This document shows, in pieces, positions 17,730 through 26,101 of a stretch of DNA of 38,604 nucleotides. The notes below the pieces were generated by a model. It searched no databases. It was given only the letters and a program-made list of their open reading frames with translations, and was not told the origin of the DNA. The position numbers and the translations under genes are program-made. Numbering within the stretch: the first letter of the stretch is position 1; the number at the start of each line of letters is the position of its first letter. The DNA is from Candidatus Heimdallarchaeota archaeon (lineage in GTDB: Archaea; Asgardarchaeota; Heimdallarchaeia; Heimdallarchaeales; Heimdallarchaeaceae): NCBI GenBank assembly GCA_023705945.1, contig BPTM01000167.1, positions 1-38,604 of the forward strand, read 5' to 3'.

Positions 17730-17806
17730 TAATATATGTTGATCTCTAAGAATCATGCTCAACTTTCTTTGTCTAAGGCGACAAGGAGACAAATACCCAT
17801 CATATG
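17650..17806 (+). ncRNA. predicted omega (guide) RNA scaffold of tnpB copy 1
   Basis: TnpB guide RNAs typically overlap the 3' end of the gene and the right end of the element. Here GGATAC-GTGAT-GTATCC (17685-17701) forms a perfect six-pair hairpin inside the last codons, and CTTTGTC-TAAGGC-GACAAGG (17767-17786) forms a seven-pair hairpin (one G-U) after the stop. Both have counterparts in the second copy, and the first is embedded in an almost unchanged stretch of about 60 bases. The guide would start beyond about 17806. Limits and transcription are inferred. Confidence 0.5.
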
Positions 17807-17934
17807 TGTTTGCAAATGATTTAATCTTAATTGATGGGAATTCATCTTGCATTGTAAATTTCTAAATACAGTTGAAACAAAATAATTTGTTAGAACAATA
17901 GAGGTTTAGGAGAAGTTCATATTGTCTAATTAGT

Positions 17935-18211
17935 ATGAAAATCAAAAATGTTTTATTGGTTATTCTGATATTTTCTTCGCGTTTAAATACCATTCTGTGG
18001 ATAGTATAACTGAGAGATATTGGGCACACAAGCAACTAGTAGAACACAAATATCTTCTCCCATCAGAACAGCAGCAGTGATTGAAACTTATAACAGATAT
18101 GGTGTCCCTACTATTACAGAGTTTAGCCCTCTACAAAGATCAATTCTACTGATACTCATCATTTCTACATTTGCATTGATTCCTATTGCACGAAGAAAAT
18201 TTAAAATTTAA
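17935..18211 (+). pseudogene. remnant of a surface-protein gene (signal peptide and C-terminal anchor only)
   Basis: An ATG at 17935 opens a signal-peptide-like stretch (MKIKNVLLVILIFSS) that ends at TAA 18007-18009. In another frame from 18014 to 18211 there is a typical archaeal surface-protein tail: YGVPTITEFSPLQRS, a hydrophobic helix (ILLILIISTFALIPIA) and a basic end (RRKFKI). The short motif, helix and basic cluster together resemble sortase-like (archaeosortase-type) processing signals. The large middle part expected of such a protein is missing and the two ends are out of frame. The piece lies just right of the tnpB element. A short intact gene starting at TTG 18020 is possible but less likely. 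A T-rich tract follows at 18226-18243. Confidence 0.45.
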
Positions 18212-18345
18212 AAAAATATGAACTTTCTTTTTTTTTTCTCTTTGTTATAGTTTCAAGAACTGTTTTTAAAACTCTATTAAATTGATAATTTATTATTTAC
18301 AATACCAAACATTTAAGTAAAAAAAATAATAAACCCAAAACGCTC

Positions 18346-19074
18346 ATGAAATTTGATTCAGAGGATCTTAAACTTTATGGATTAATTTCCGCTCTTGCTG
18401 CAATTGCTATCTTTTTAATTGGAACTTCAATTGCTATGATAGCTTATCCTAGTTACTCTTTTTCCAATGATTTCTTCTCTGAATTGGGTATTAGAGGAGA
18501 CCCTTCTCAGGAATGTCCTTGTGGAATAAGTAGTCTAAGTGTCGCAGAATATCCTGAAATATTTAATGTAACTATAATCTTAACAGGTATTTTTCTCCTA
18601 CCTTTCTTCCCAATTGTGTTTCTCATTCTTAACCCTAAAGAAATTTACAGACAGCTTCTCCCAATCGTTGTTGTAACAAGTGGTATATCTACATCTCTGT
18701 TCCTATCTTTTGTTGGTGTATTCGATGCTGGGTACTTCTATTCTGAGCACATATTTGCAACAAATGGACTCTATTACAGTATCATTGCTACTTGTTTAGC
18801 TTGGGGTCTAGCAGTTTTATTTTTGAGTAAAGATTCTCCATACAAACAAAGTAAACTATGGATTATAGATCCTCTTGTCAGTTTAGCTGGTATTTTCATT
18901 GGAGTTATCAATGCTGGTCTATTTGGTTTAAGTGATATATTCACACAATTTTTTCCAATAGCTTTCTATCAAAAACTTCTTGCTTACCTATTTATGATGT
19001 TTTTTGGATTTGTTGCAATTAGATTTATTATGATACAAAAAAGCAAAATGAGTAGTGATTTAGAAAGCAACTAA
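18346..19074 (+). CDS. DUF998-like membrane protein
   Basis: A 242-residue protein with about six or seven membrane helices. The opening IAIFLIGTSIAMIAYPSYSF followed by NDFFSELGIRG matches the start of the DUF998 family, in which an N-x-hydrophobic-SELG segment follows the first helix. The first loop carries a Cys pair (ECPCG). Function of the family is unknown. A TTTAAG element about 35 bases upstream is the only promoter candidate. It stands alone between the surface-protein remnant and the phosphatase gene. Confidence 0.72.
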   Translation: MKFDSEDLKLYGLISALAAIAIFLIGTSIAMIAYPSYSFSNDFFSELGIRGDPSQECPCGISSLSVAEYPEIFNVTIILTGIFLLPFFPIVFLILNPKEIYRQLLPIVVVTSGISTSLFLSFVGVFDAGYFYSEHIFATNGLYYSIIATCLAWGLAVLFLSKDSPYKQSKLWIIDPLVSLAGIFIGVINAGLFGLSDIFTQFFPIAFYQKLLAYLFMMFFGFVAIRFIMIQKSKMSSDLESN

Positions 19075-19197
19075 ATTGAGAGTAAAAGATTTTGTTATAT
19101 TAACAAATATTATCATCCTATCACTAGGCTATTATGAAAACTTGAAATAGGACTATGATTATATTATCTGGTAAAGAGATTAACTGAGGAAAATATT

Positions 19198-19857
19198 GTG
19201 GACTTCGAATTAGCTCTAGAAAGTGTTCAAAACACTATAGGAAATTTTAGAGATATGGCTCAGTTTAATCAAACATATATCAAGCAAAACATCATTTATC
19301 GTTCTGCAACACCTATTCCCCATCAATCTCCTGAACTCCTTCTAAATCTTAAAGAAATAGGAATTAAGAGTATCATTGATCTTCGTTCTTCGGTAGAAAT
19401 TGGTTATGCTTCTTACAACGATACTTTTCTTCACAATTTCAACTATTTCTGGATTCATTACGATATCTCAATGCCTCCCGAAGTTTTAGTACAAGCAGGT
19501 GTGGACATCTTACCTTTCTACAAGCAATTTGTATGGTATACACTCTTTCATAACAAACCCCAAATTCGAAGATTAATCAATGTTATTTCTAGACCTGAAA
19601 ATATGAATTTTGTTATGCATTGTCATGCAGGTAGAGATAGAACAGGAATTTCTTCAGCAATAATTCTCCTTTTACTCAATGCTCCTGAGGAAAATATCAT
19701 TCAAGACTATCTTGCTACAGATGAGTTTACTCAGGTTGAAGATATGGCATTCTTAATAGAACAAGTTGAAAGTATGGGAGGCATAGAAAAATATTTAGTT
19801 AGTTGTGGAATTGAGCAAGAAACCTTAGAACGCATTAAGGAAAGACTTCGTCCATGA
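19198..19857 (+). CDS. tyrosine phosphatase (Y_phosphatase3 / dual-specificity-like)
   Basis: A 219-residue cysteine phosphatase. The active-site loop is HCHAGRDRTG with Cys142 as nucleophile and Arg148 as phosphate ligand (CX5R). The region upstream, IIYRSATPIPHQSP and KSIIDLRSSVEIGYAS, is typical of the MptpB-like group PF13350, in which the general acid is an Asp in the DLR segment. The GTG start at 19198 is chosen because GAGG lies about 11 bases ahead and no ATG is available before the conserved region. These enzymes dephosphorylate phosphotyrosine, phosphoserine or phosphoinositides; the substrate here is unknown. Confidence 0.88.
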   Translation: MDFELALESVQNTIGNFRDMAQFNQTYIKQNIIYRSATPIPHQSPELLLNLKEIGIKSIIDLRSSVEIGYASYNDTFLHNFNYFWIHYDISMPPEVLVQAGVDILPFYKQFVWYTLFHNKPQIRRLINVISRPENMNFVMHCHAGRDRTGISSAIILLLLNAPEENIIQDYLATDEFTQVEDMAFLIEQVESMGGIEKYLVSCGIEQETLERIKERLRP

Positions 19858-19983
19858 TATGTAAAAGAGCATATAATCAATCTTTATGGATACAAAATCT
19901 CTTTTTTTTCAAAATCTAATCATAACAATTATTTTTGGTGTATTAGGAAATTTATTAAAGGTCTGAAGTTGGGTTGGTTTGAA

Positions 19984-20256
19984 ATGTCCGTATTAGCTTT
20001 AAACAAAGTGAAGCAGAAGTATTTCTTTACATCAGAGATTGAGGTAAAGCAAGAACCAGAAGATTTTTCTGGACATTTCACACGATATGATTTAGAATTA
20101 AGAGAACTAGAAACTCAAGCAAGGGAATTTCAAAAACTAGCTGGAAGACTCTATTATGAAGGATATTTTTCTACTTCTAAAGAAATATTGCGAAGAAGAG
20201 AAAATATTGTATTCCGAATGGACGAATTAAGAAGTATTCTTCCTAATATAATTTAA
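19984..20256 (+). CDS. small helical protein of unknown function
   Basis: A 90-residue protein. Residues 40-90 form a long amphipathic helical hairpin (LELRELETQAREFQKLAGRL and STSKEILRRRENIVFRMDEL), so a coiled-coil interaction is likely. No family is recognised. The ATG at 19984 is preferred over the TTG at 19969 because a TTTATTAAAGG element (19950-19961) is about 28 bases upstream, giving a leaderless mRNA. Codon use matches neighbouring genes. Confidence 0.55.
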   Translation: MSVLALNKVKQKYFFTSEIEVKQEPEDFSGHFTRYDLELRELETQAREFQKLAGRLYYEGYFSTSKEILRRRENIVFRMDELRSILPNII

Positions 20257-20341
20257 GTGTTAATTAACAATTCTAAGTTTTTTCAAAAGAATAGTTTTAT
20301 AACTATCGGTGGGCAGTTTTACTTTAACAGTAATTATAGGA

Positions 20342-21517
20342 ATGAAGGTGAAAAAAATTACAGAATTTTGCACAAAGTGTGGATCTCAACTAGCCGATCA
20401 AGCAGATTTTTGCCACAAATGTGGTTCAAAAATTGAGATTGTTAAGGGTGTTCCAACAGCTGTTCCTGTCGAAACAAAAATCCCCTCCCAATATGTGGTG
20501 GAATACGACAGTAGCAAATATGACCGACGACGAAAAATCGTTATCGGATTATCTGTTGGAATAATAGTGATCATAATAGTACCAATAATTCTTTGGAGTA
20601 TTTTTGGTGTTATTAATTATCAACACATTGGTACATACAACTATGATGAAACATCAATGGTATATACTAATCTGAATCTTGTTATAGATAACAATGTAGG
20701 TTCAATTGATATTTTCTATGATGACACAATGACAAAACCATTTGAGGCTAAAGTTGAATTATATGGAAGAAAAGATGCATCTTTATCGGATGCGGTGAAC
20801 TTTACGACTACGTATCTGAATAATGATACGATGGAAATAACATTTGTTTCAGGGGAATTTGATTTCTTCTTCTGGGATAAGAAGGTGTTTACATACGATA
20901 TCACAGTTTATATCAATCCTGTAGTAAAAGCCGATATTTTCGTATATGCAAGTACAGGAAGTGTATCATTATCAACTGAAGCAATTGATAGTTTAAACAT
21001 GATAAATGTTGATTTACAATCTTCTACAGGAAGCATTGATCTTGACATGAGAAATTCTGTCAATACAACGTTGAACAGGTTGAACCTTGAAACAAGCACT
21101 GGAAGAATAGATGTTGACTTAGGTATTAGAACAGTTTTGAATGATTCTTATGTGTTGATTGCTACATCTACTGGAAGTATTGATTTCGGGTTCGTTGATC
21201 TCATATCTACTGATAGTATGACTTGGGAAATTACTACAAGTACAGGATCAATTAATCTTGAAATAATGCAAGATATTGTTTATCCTTTCCAATTCTTATC
21301 ATTTTTCGATGTGGATACATCTACTGGAAGTATAACAGTTGATTTCTTCTTTAATGCTACAATTGGATACCATTTCTATGGTTCAACAAGTACAGGAAGT
21401 GTAGACATACTTGGAAGTGAAGATGAATACTCCTCTCCAAACTATGCAACAGCAGAAAATCTCTACGATTTTGAACTTATTACATCTACTGGAAGTATAA
21501 CTGTCACTGAAATGTGA
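20342..21517 (+). CDS. zinc-ribbon, membrane-anchored protein with eight STGS beta repeats (DUF4097-like)
   Basis: A 391-residue protein with three parts. Residues 9-29 are a double-CxxC zinc ribbon (C10, C13, C24, C27). A membrane helix follows at about 64-88 (IVIGLSVGIIVIIIVPIIL). From about 205 the external part repeats S/T-STGS/R-I/V eight times (ASTGSV, SSTGSI, TSTGRI, TSTGSI, TSTGSI, TSTGSI, TSTGSV, TSTGSI), each followed by a short strand of alternating D and hydrophobic residues. This is the pattern of a right-handed beta helix as in DUF4097 proteins. The orientation places the zinc ribbon in the cytoplasm. The ATG at 20342 suits a TTTTATAACT element about 45 bases upstream; an in-frame GTG at 20309 is also open. 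Function unknown. Confidence 0.78.
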   Translation: MKVKKITEFCTKCGSQLADQADFCHKCGSKIEIVKGVPTAVPVETKIPSQYVVEYDSSKYDRRRKIVIGLSVGIIVIIIVPIILWSIFGVINYQHIGTYNYDETSMVYTNLNLVIDNNVGSIDIFYDDTMTKPFEAKVELYGRKDASLSDAVNFTTTYLNNDTMEITFVSGEFDFFFWDKKVFTYDITVYINPVVKADIFVYASTGSVSLSTEAIDSLNMINVDLQSSTGSIDLDMRNSVNTTLNRLNLETSTGRIDVDLGIRTVLNDSYVLIATSTGSIDFGFVDLISTDSMTWEITTSTGSINLEIMQDIVYPFQFLSFFDVDTSTGSITVDFFFNATIGYHFYGSTSTGSVDILGSEDEYSSPNYATAENLYDFELITSTGSITVTEM

Positions 21518-21563
21518 TACTTTTTCTTTCTTTTTTCAAAATCCTGTTTTCATAAGACAATTT

Positions 21564-21570
21564 TATATAA
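21564..21570 (+). promoter_or_regulatory. TATA box of the nucleotidyltransferase gene
   Basis: TATATAA is centred 25 bases before the ATG at 21592, so transcription should start at the ATG itself. No Shine-Dalgarno site precedes this start, which agrees with a leaderless mRNA. Confidence 0.6.
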
Positions 21571-21591
21571 ATTACAGTTGGACATCATGTA

Positions 21592-22737
21592 ATGCATGAA
21601 TTAATATCATACTTCAAGGAGAAATTACTTGAAGAATATAAAGAGCATATAGATTTGATTGTAGTTTATGGTTCATACGCAAGAGGGACTTTCAATGAAT
21701 TTTCTGATGTTGACGTGTTTGTTCTTGTAGATGCAGAAAAAAGATATTCAGGTATTACCTCCCTACCCTGGAATTTTAGGTATAAGAATATTGGAGTAGA
21801 CTGTTGGGAGAGCATCTGGAGTCAACAAGAAGAAAATGTAGAGTCTATTAAGAATAGTTATTTCTTGTTTCCAATTGGGGGATTAATAGATTGCGATGTC
21901 ATTTACTATAGAGATGATAAAACATTAGCGAGATTTAGAGATTTGCAGGAAAATGTTCGAAAAATTATTGCTGATGAAGAAGAGAATTTGAGATTAATAG
22001 AAAAACATTACAATCTTTCTGATGGGTTTCAGAATATCCTGAAAGCTCAAAGGAAGGATGATTTACTAAGTGCTAGAATGAGTATTTGGCATACAGTTTT
22101 TCATATGATTACTGCTCTTGCTCGTTTAAATAACACTTACTATAAATACAATTGGGGAAGGAATTTAAATGAAGCATATTCTCTAAAGTTTTTACCTAAA
22201 GACTTCGAATCAAAGGTAAATTGTCTAGTCCAAACTGATGATCTTTCTCAAGCATTGAATATTATATTGGATTTAGATGAAGAAATTAGAATGATGATCA
22301 AAAAGAAAACAGAAGAGATTTTCAAACCAGAAAGAGAAAAAATAAATGTTGATGAAGAGCACATTGGGATTGTTGAATATCTTAATAAAATGCGTTCCTC
22401 GTGCAAAAACCGTAATCTTTTTTCACTCTCTTATGAAGCTTCTGAGTTACAGCTAATGGTCGCTAAAATGATAGCATTTTTGGAGGGCACTATTGATAAT
22501 AGGGAGATTTATGTGCCGTATTCTATTATAGAGAAAGATTACAGAATGCAAGAGTTACCAGATTTTAGTCCAATAATAACGAGAGGAGATCTAGACGAAA
22601 TGACAAATGCAATTGAGATATTTGAAGAAAAAATAGATTCGTATTTGAAAGATAAATCATCTAATTACAACATCTCTAATATTGCTGAATTAAAAAGCGT
22701 TATAGAGAGTAAGATAAAATTTTTGAAAAATTCATAG
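21592..22737 (+). CDS. nucleotidyltransferase-domain protein with helical (HEPN-like) C-terminal part
   Basis: A 381-residue protein. Residues 1-110 are a polymerase-beta-type nucleotidyltransferase domain with GSYARGTFNEFSDVDVFV, giving Gly27-Ser28 and the metal-binding Asp39 and Asp41. A further acidic residue is available in LIDCDVIYY. The remaining 270 residues are mainly helical. One helix has R162-x4-H167 (RMSIWHTVF), the form of an HEPN motif, so the protein could be a fused MNT-HEPN pair; it also resembles the layout of aminoglycoside nucleotidyltransferases. Possible roles are AMP transfer onto a protein or RNA, or modification of a small molecule. The stop overlaps the convergent C_GCAxxG gene by six bases. 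Confidence 0.7.
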   Translation: MHELISYFKEKLLEEYKEHIDLIVVYGSYARGTFNEFSDVDVFVLVDAEKRYSGITSLPWNFRYKNIGVDCWESIWSQQEENVESIKNSYFLFPIGGLIDCDVIYYRDDKTLARFRDLQENVRKIIADEEENLRLIEKHYNLSDGFQNILKAQRKDDLLSARMSIWHTVFHMITALARLNNTYYKYNWGRNLNEAYSLKFLPKDFESKVNCLVQTDDLSQALNIILDLDEEIRMMIKKKTEEIFKPEREKINVDEEHIGIVEYLNKMRSSCKNRNLFSLSYEASELQLMVAKMIAFLEGTIDNREIYVPYSIIEKDYRMQELPDFSPIITRGDLDEMTNAIEIFEEKIDSYLKDKSSNYNISNIAELKSVIESKIKFLKNS

Positions 22738-23163
22738 TTCATATATTACTCTTCTTACAACATTTGCTGCTACTTCAACAGCTCTTGTACATTTCATTCC
22801 TCGGTTAGGATGATCTTTGTCTATTGAGCCATCTGGTAGGATGAATTCTTCTAAAATCTCTCCACATTTCAAGGTGTCAAATTCCATCTTGAATAATTCT
22901 CTAAATTTCTTGAAAGCCTCAAATTTTGCTTCTTTCTCAAGATTTCTTTTAGACATGATTATACCTAACGCTGCTAATCCACCTGTTACAGCTCCACAAA
23001 TAGATCTTTCTCCCATACCTCCACCAAAACCAAGTAAAGCATTATGAGTGGTTTCTAGACCATCATTTTGATTATAGTATTCAAGAACTCCACATGCAAC
23101 TGCTTGGGCACAGTTGCTTTCCTGGTTCCAGTACTTGGATGCTTCATTAACTATATTTAACAT
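22732..23163 (-). CDS. C_GCAxxG_C_C family redox protein
   Basis: A 143-residue protein of PF09719. The signature cysteines are visible: NCAQAVACGV near the start, RSICGAVTGGLAALG (the GCAxxG-like box), LKCGEIL and GMKCTRAVE. These are thought to bind a cofactor or form redox-active disulfides, often next to electron-transfer genes. The ATG at 23163 is chosen because the minus-strand TTATTATAT stretch lies about 25 bases upstream; alternatives at 23184 (ATG) and 23211 (TTG) would add up to 16 residues unlike the family. Confidence 0.85.
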   Translation of the reverse strand: MLNIVNEASKYWNQESNCAQAVACGVLEYYNQNDGLETTHNALLGFGGGMGERSICGAVTGGLAALGIIMSKRNLEKEAKFEAFKKFRELFKMEFDTLKCGEILEEFILPDGSIDKDHPNRGMKCTRAVEVAANVVRRVIYEL

Positions 23164-23255
23164 ACGGGAACAGAAAAAACGCATGATATAATAAGAATTT
23201 CTCTTTAACAAAAATAGCTGAAAAGGAAATTAAATCAAGACTTGACTGAATTCCT

Positions 23256-23858
23256 TTAAGATAAATGTTTAGACTCATTAAATCCAATTATTTTGTATGT
23301 TCCATCAGTTTTCAGTTGTATGTGAGTAATGGAACAAGGTTTGACGAAAAAGCTATAGAATTGAGAAGGGTCAGTTCGTGCTAAATAAACAAATATCAAG
23401 TTAATCACAGCTCCATGACTGACTAATGCAACATTCTTCTCTTCTTGTCTTTGTAATCGCTTGAACAAACGATGAATCCTATCTAGAACTTGGTAGAAGG
23501 TTTCACCATTTGGGATAATAAAATTGTTAGGGTCTTTGAACCAACGTTTCTCTTCTGCAGGTGTAAAGACTTCTTTTAGACTCTGACCTTGCCAATCACC
23601 AAATGACATATCAAAAAGATAGGGTTCTTCAGAAAATTCCGCTCTTGATTGATGTTCTTTAATCTTCTCAGCAGTAATCCTAGCTCTTGAAAGTTTACTA
23701 TAATATATTACGTCTATTGGGACATTAGCTAAAACCTTCCCCGTCTCTACAGCGTGATTGATGCCTAATTTGGATAAGGGAACATCCATCTGCCCCCTAA
23801 AGCGCACTTCTCCTACGTTGAATTCTGTTTCTCCATGTCTTACGATGTAGATATCCAT
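23256..23858 (-). CDS. histidine phosphatase family protein (phosphoglycerate mutase-like)
   Basis: A 200-residue enzyme. It begins IYIVRHGETEFNVG with the phosphate-accepting His8 in RHGE, followed by GQMDVPLSKLGINHA. The second catalytic His is in LVSHGAVINLI near 145. An acidic general acid candidate lies in SFGDWQGQSL. Members act on cobalamin precursors, phosphosugars or proteins, and this one cannot be placed further. It is 45 bases downstream-facing from the C_GCAxxG gene's start and is read in the same direction. Confidence 0.9.
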   Translation of the reverse strand: MDIYIVRHGETEFNVGEVRFRGQMDVPLSKLGINHAVETGKVLANVPIDVIYYSKLSRARITAEKIKEHQSRAEFSEEPYLFDMSFGDWQGQSLKEVFTPAEEKRWFKDPNNFIIPNGETFYQVLDRIHRLFKRLQRQEEKNVALVSHGAVINLIFVYLARTDPSQFYSFFVKPCSITHIQLKTDGTYKIIGFNESKHLS

Positions 23859-23984
23859 AGTAACCTGAACTTCTAAAGATATGTTGAAATAAAAACCATT
23901 TGTATATTTGAAAATCTATTCGTCTCAAAAAATTAGAAAAAAAGAAAAAAAGGTAAGAGATAAGATCTATCTCTTAGATTTCTT

Positions 23985-25025
23985 TCAGAAGAGAACTGTT
24001 AAACCAGTTACTGTAAGAATTGCTACTGCGGAAATGATAAGTATTTCAGTTGAACCTACAGCACTTGTTTGGGTTTGGATGATATTTGTAATACCTACTT
24101 TAGGATCATGTATGATTTCTGTACCTCTTGGATAACTTAGATACATTTTGTTTTCTCCTTCGCTAGTTTCTATTGGAGTAGCTTTAACAACTTGTTCTAC
24201 ACCATCAACCATTGCGGTTTCAATCCAAGAGAAGAACCCAATATAATCACCTGCTACAATCTCAACTTCTTGCTCATCAGAAGCACGTCCATCTTCTTCG
24301 TCTTCAGTCTCGTCATCGTTTTCATAATCAACTTCCATCTCAGATTCAAGTTTCACTTTGAGTGCAAGAACTGAATCAGGTTCAGTGTAATTGAAGTTGT
24401 GAATTCCAAAATCTATTTTCAACTGATTGGGGGCAACTATGACATCATTTACAACTGTAAATTCAGTAGTTACATATACAGTAGCTGAGAATACTTCATC
24501 AACTGTTTCTATTGAAAAGATGTGTACTGTATCATTTGAGATTTCTTCTGTTGTATAAACAATTGGTTTGAACTCATCGAGTTTAAGTACTTGTACTTCT
24601 TGATCAACAGAGTCATTATAAAAACCATCAGCTGAAGTGTCAATGAATTCTATTATCTCTGAAACTAATATTTTGTATTCAATCTCAGTTTCTAATGTTT
24701 CGTTATCAACCTCAAACTCAAACTTGATCATTACACCTTCATCTCTAACTTCGATTTTGACATCAAATTCATTACTTATTCCATCTGCTTCTAGAGAAGA
24801 TTCGATTTGAACCTCACTATCACTGAATTCAATTTCTACCTTGCGTCTGTTTTCATCTTCATCGTGATCCGAAATACCATCATTATCTTCGTCTTCATCA
24901 TCATCATGACTATCTCCTAAAACAGGAGTATATAGAAAAGACGAGATCACTATTATGGCCAAGAGGCCACCCAGCATTAGTTTTTGCTTGCTCATTTGTT
25001 TTGCTTTCATTTTGCTAAACTCCAT
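23985..25025 (-). CDS. acidic exported surface protein, paralogue 1
   Basis: A 346-residue protein. Residues 1-37 are a signal peptide (basic start, LMLGGLLAIIVISSFLYTPVLG). An Asp/Glu-rich stretch follows with DEDNDGISDHDEDE, a match to the thrombospondin type 3 or dockerin-like calcium loop. The body is beta-rich (DFGIHNFNYTEPDSVLALKV) with a second acidic run (DDETEDEEDGRASDEQ) near 235-250. After PRGTEIIHDPKVGI a C-terminal membrane helix ends at the last residue. It is about half identical to the protein encoded at 26102-27172, with the same landmarks in the same order. No known enzyme domain is recognised. A surface, calcium-binding structural role is inferred. Confidence 0.75.
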   Translation of the reverse strand: MEFSKMKAKQMSKQKLMLGGLLAIIVISSFLYTPVLGDSHDDDEDEDNDGISDHDEDENRRKVEIEFSDSEVQIESSLEADGISNEFDVKIEVRDEGVMIKFEFEVDNETLETEIEYKILVSEIIEFIDTSADGFYNDSVDQEVQVLKLDEFKPIVYTTEEISNDTVHIFSIETVDEVFSATVYVTTEFTVVNDVIVAPNQLKIDFGIHNFNYTEPDSVLALKVKLESEMEVDYENDDETEDEEDGRASDEQEVEIVAGDYIGFFSWIETAMVDGVEQVVKATPIETSEGENKMYLSYPRGTEIIHDPKVGITNIIQTQTSAVGSTEILIISAVAILTVTGLTVLF

Positions 25026-25260
25026 TTTTTGACTAATTTACAAATGATTTTGCTCGAATAAATAGCTAAGCTTATTCCGAATTGTAGTTTTTCTTACAAT
25101 AAAAAATAGCTTTGACTACCTTTAACTGTAATAATTGCTACAGAAGTATGTAAGTGTGGCATAACAACGGCTCTAACCTTATTTTATTCATGTCAATTGC
25201 TAATATTGTGGCTGGAAATTTTAGAGAAAAGACATATAGCTCTATGAGAATCTTCTCGTA

Positions 25261-26085
25261 ATGCTAGGAGATTTAAACAAGGAATGGATGGATAGTTACG
25301 AAGTATCATATTCTAAACATAAAATAGAATGGGATGAGCATTATGCAAAAGTTAGATTATTTATTCTCTCGTCCTTGCCTGACAAAGTCCTAAATTGGGG
25401 TTTATTTGGCGTTACAAGCTCAATTCCTGAAATCAGTTTGGAAATGCTAAAAAACACTGAAAAATTAACATTACTAGATATTTACAAAGATGGAATGTAT
25501 CGCGCAAGAAAGTTTTTGGGAAAACAATACAATTTCTCCAGTGTTGATATTAGAATATTCGATTCAACACATGGATTTGTAGATCACGTTCTTTCGGAAT
25601 TTAGTCAATATGATGATGGGATTATCGAAAGTGAATATCTGTTAAAAACATTGAATAGAATACCGTTGCCAAGTGTAAATTACAAGAAAACTCAATATGA
25701 TTTTATCACACATTTAGGGCTTATGGATTACTATCTTATGCCTGTCTATAGTTTGTATTGTAATAAATTCAAGGACCAATACGAAGAATTTTTCACTATA
25801 ATGCAGAAGCTGAATGGTCAAGCTTTAGTAGTTTCCCTCTCCCTACTCCATCAAATGCTTAGTCCTAATGGTAAGTTAGTAATATCCACACCTGTTAGTC
25901 GAATACCAGACGGAAAAGGATGTGAAGTTTCATTGTTCTGGGAGCGATCGTTTGAATCCCATCTGGAAGCAGCTGGATTTGATATAGTTGGTAAAACAGA
26001 ACATATCTGGAAGGAGTTTCCTGAAGAAAATGGGCATTCACACAATGTTCTAAATGTTCTCTGTGTGAAGAAAGAAAATGAGTGA
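25261..26085 (+). CDS. putative class I methyltransferase-like protein
   Basis: A 274-residue protein. The central segment KLTLLDIYKDGMYRARKFLG resembles strand 2 and its acidic tip in Rossmann methyltransferases, and MLSPNGKLVISTPVSRIPDG resembles the strand 5 region of many SAM enzymes. The glycine-rich motif I is weak (NWGLFGVTSSIPE), so cofactor binding is uncertain. No signal peptide or membrane helix is present. The gene lies between two paralogous surface-protein genes of the opposite strand. A TATA-like ATATAG about 28 bases before the ATG suggests a leaderless mRNA. The substrate is unknown. Confidence 0.5.
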   Translation: MLGDLNKEWMDSYEVSYSKHKIEWDEHYAKVRLFILSSLPDKVLNWGLFGVTSSIPEISLEMLKNTEKLTLLDIYKDGMYRARKFLGKQYNFSSVDIRIFDSTHGFVDHVLSEFSQYDDGIIESEYLLKTLNRIPLPSVNYKKTQYDFITHLGLMDYYLMPVYSLYCNKFKDQYEEFFTIMQKLNGQALVVSLSLLHQMLSPNGKLVISTPVSRIPDGKGCEVSLFWERSFESHLEAAGFDIVGKTEHIWKEFPEENGHSHNVLNVLCVKKENE

Positions 26086-26101
26086 AAAACAGTCTAATTT
26101 T

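Larger units (their letters stand above)
16379..17806 (+). mobile_element. tnpB-only IS200/IS605-group element, copy 1
   Basis: The element holds one tnpB gene and no TnpA transposase. Its limits are estimated from two observations. First, TTTGTCTCCTTGTC at 16380-16393 is the exact reverse complement of 17780-17793, and the match continues inward imperfectly with mostly transitions. Second, the region after the tnpB stop aligns with the same region of the second copy up to about CATCAT at 17799-17806. Base composition is clearly richer in GC than the neighbouring genes, indicating foreign origin. Mobilisation would need a TnpA supplied elsewhere. Exact ends are uncertain by tens of bases. Confidence 0.65.

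Noticed and set aside
22732-22737. Six-base overlap of convergent stops as a regulatory antisense feature
   Set aside because: Closely packed convergent genes recur across the window (2599/2604, 15808/15815, 35512/35519), so this is ordinary packing.
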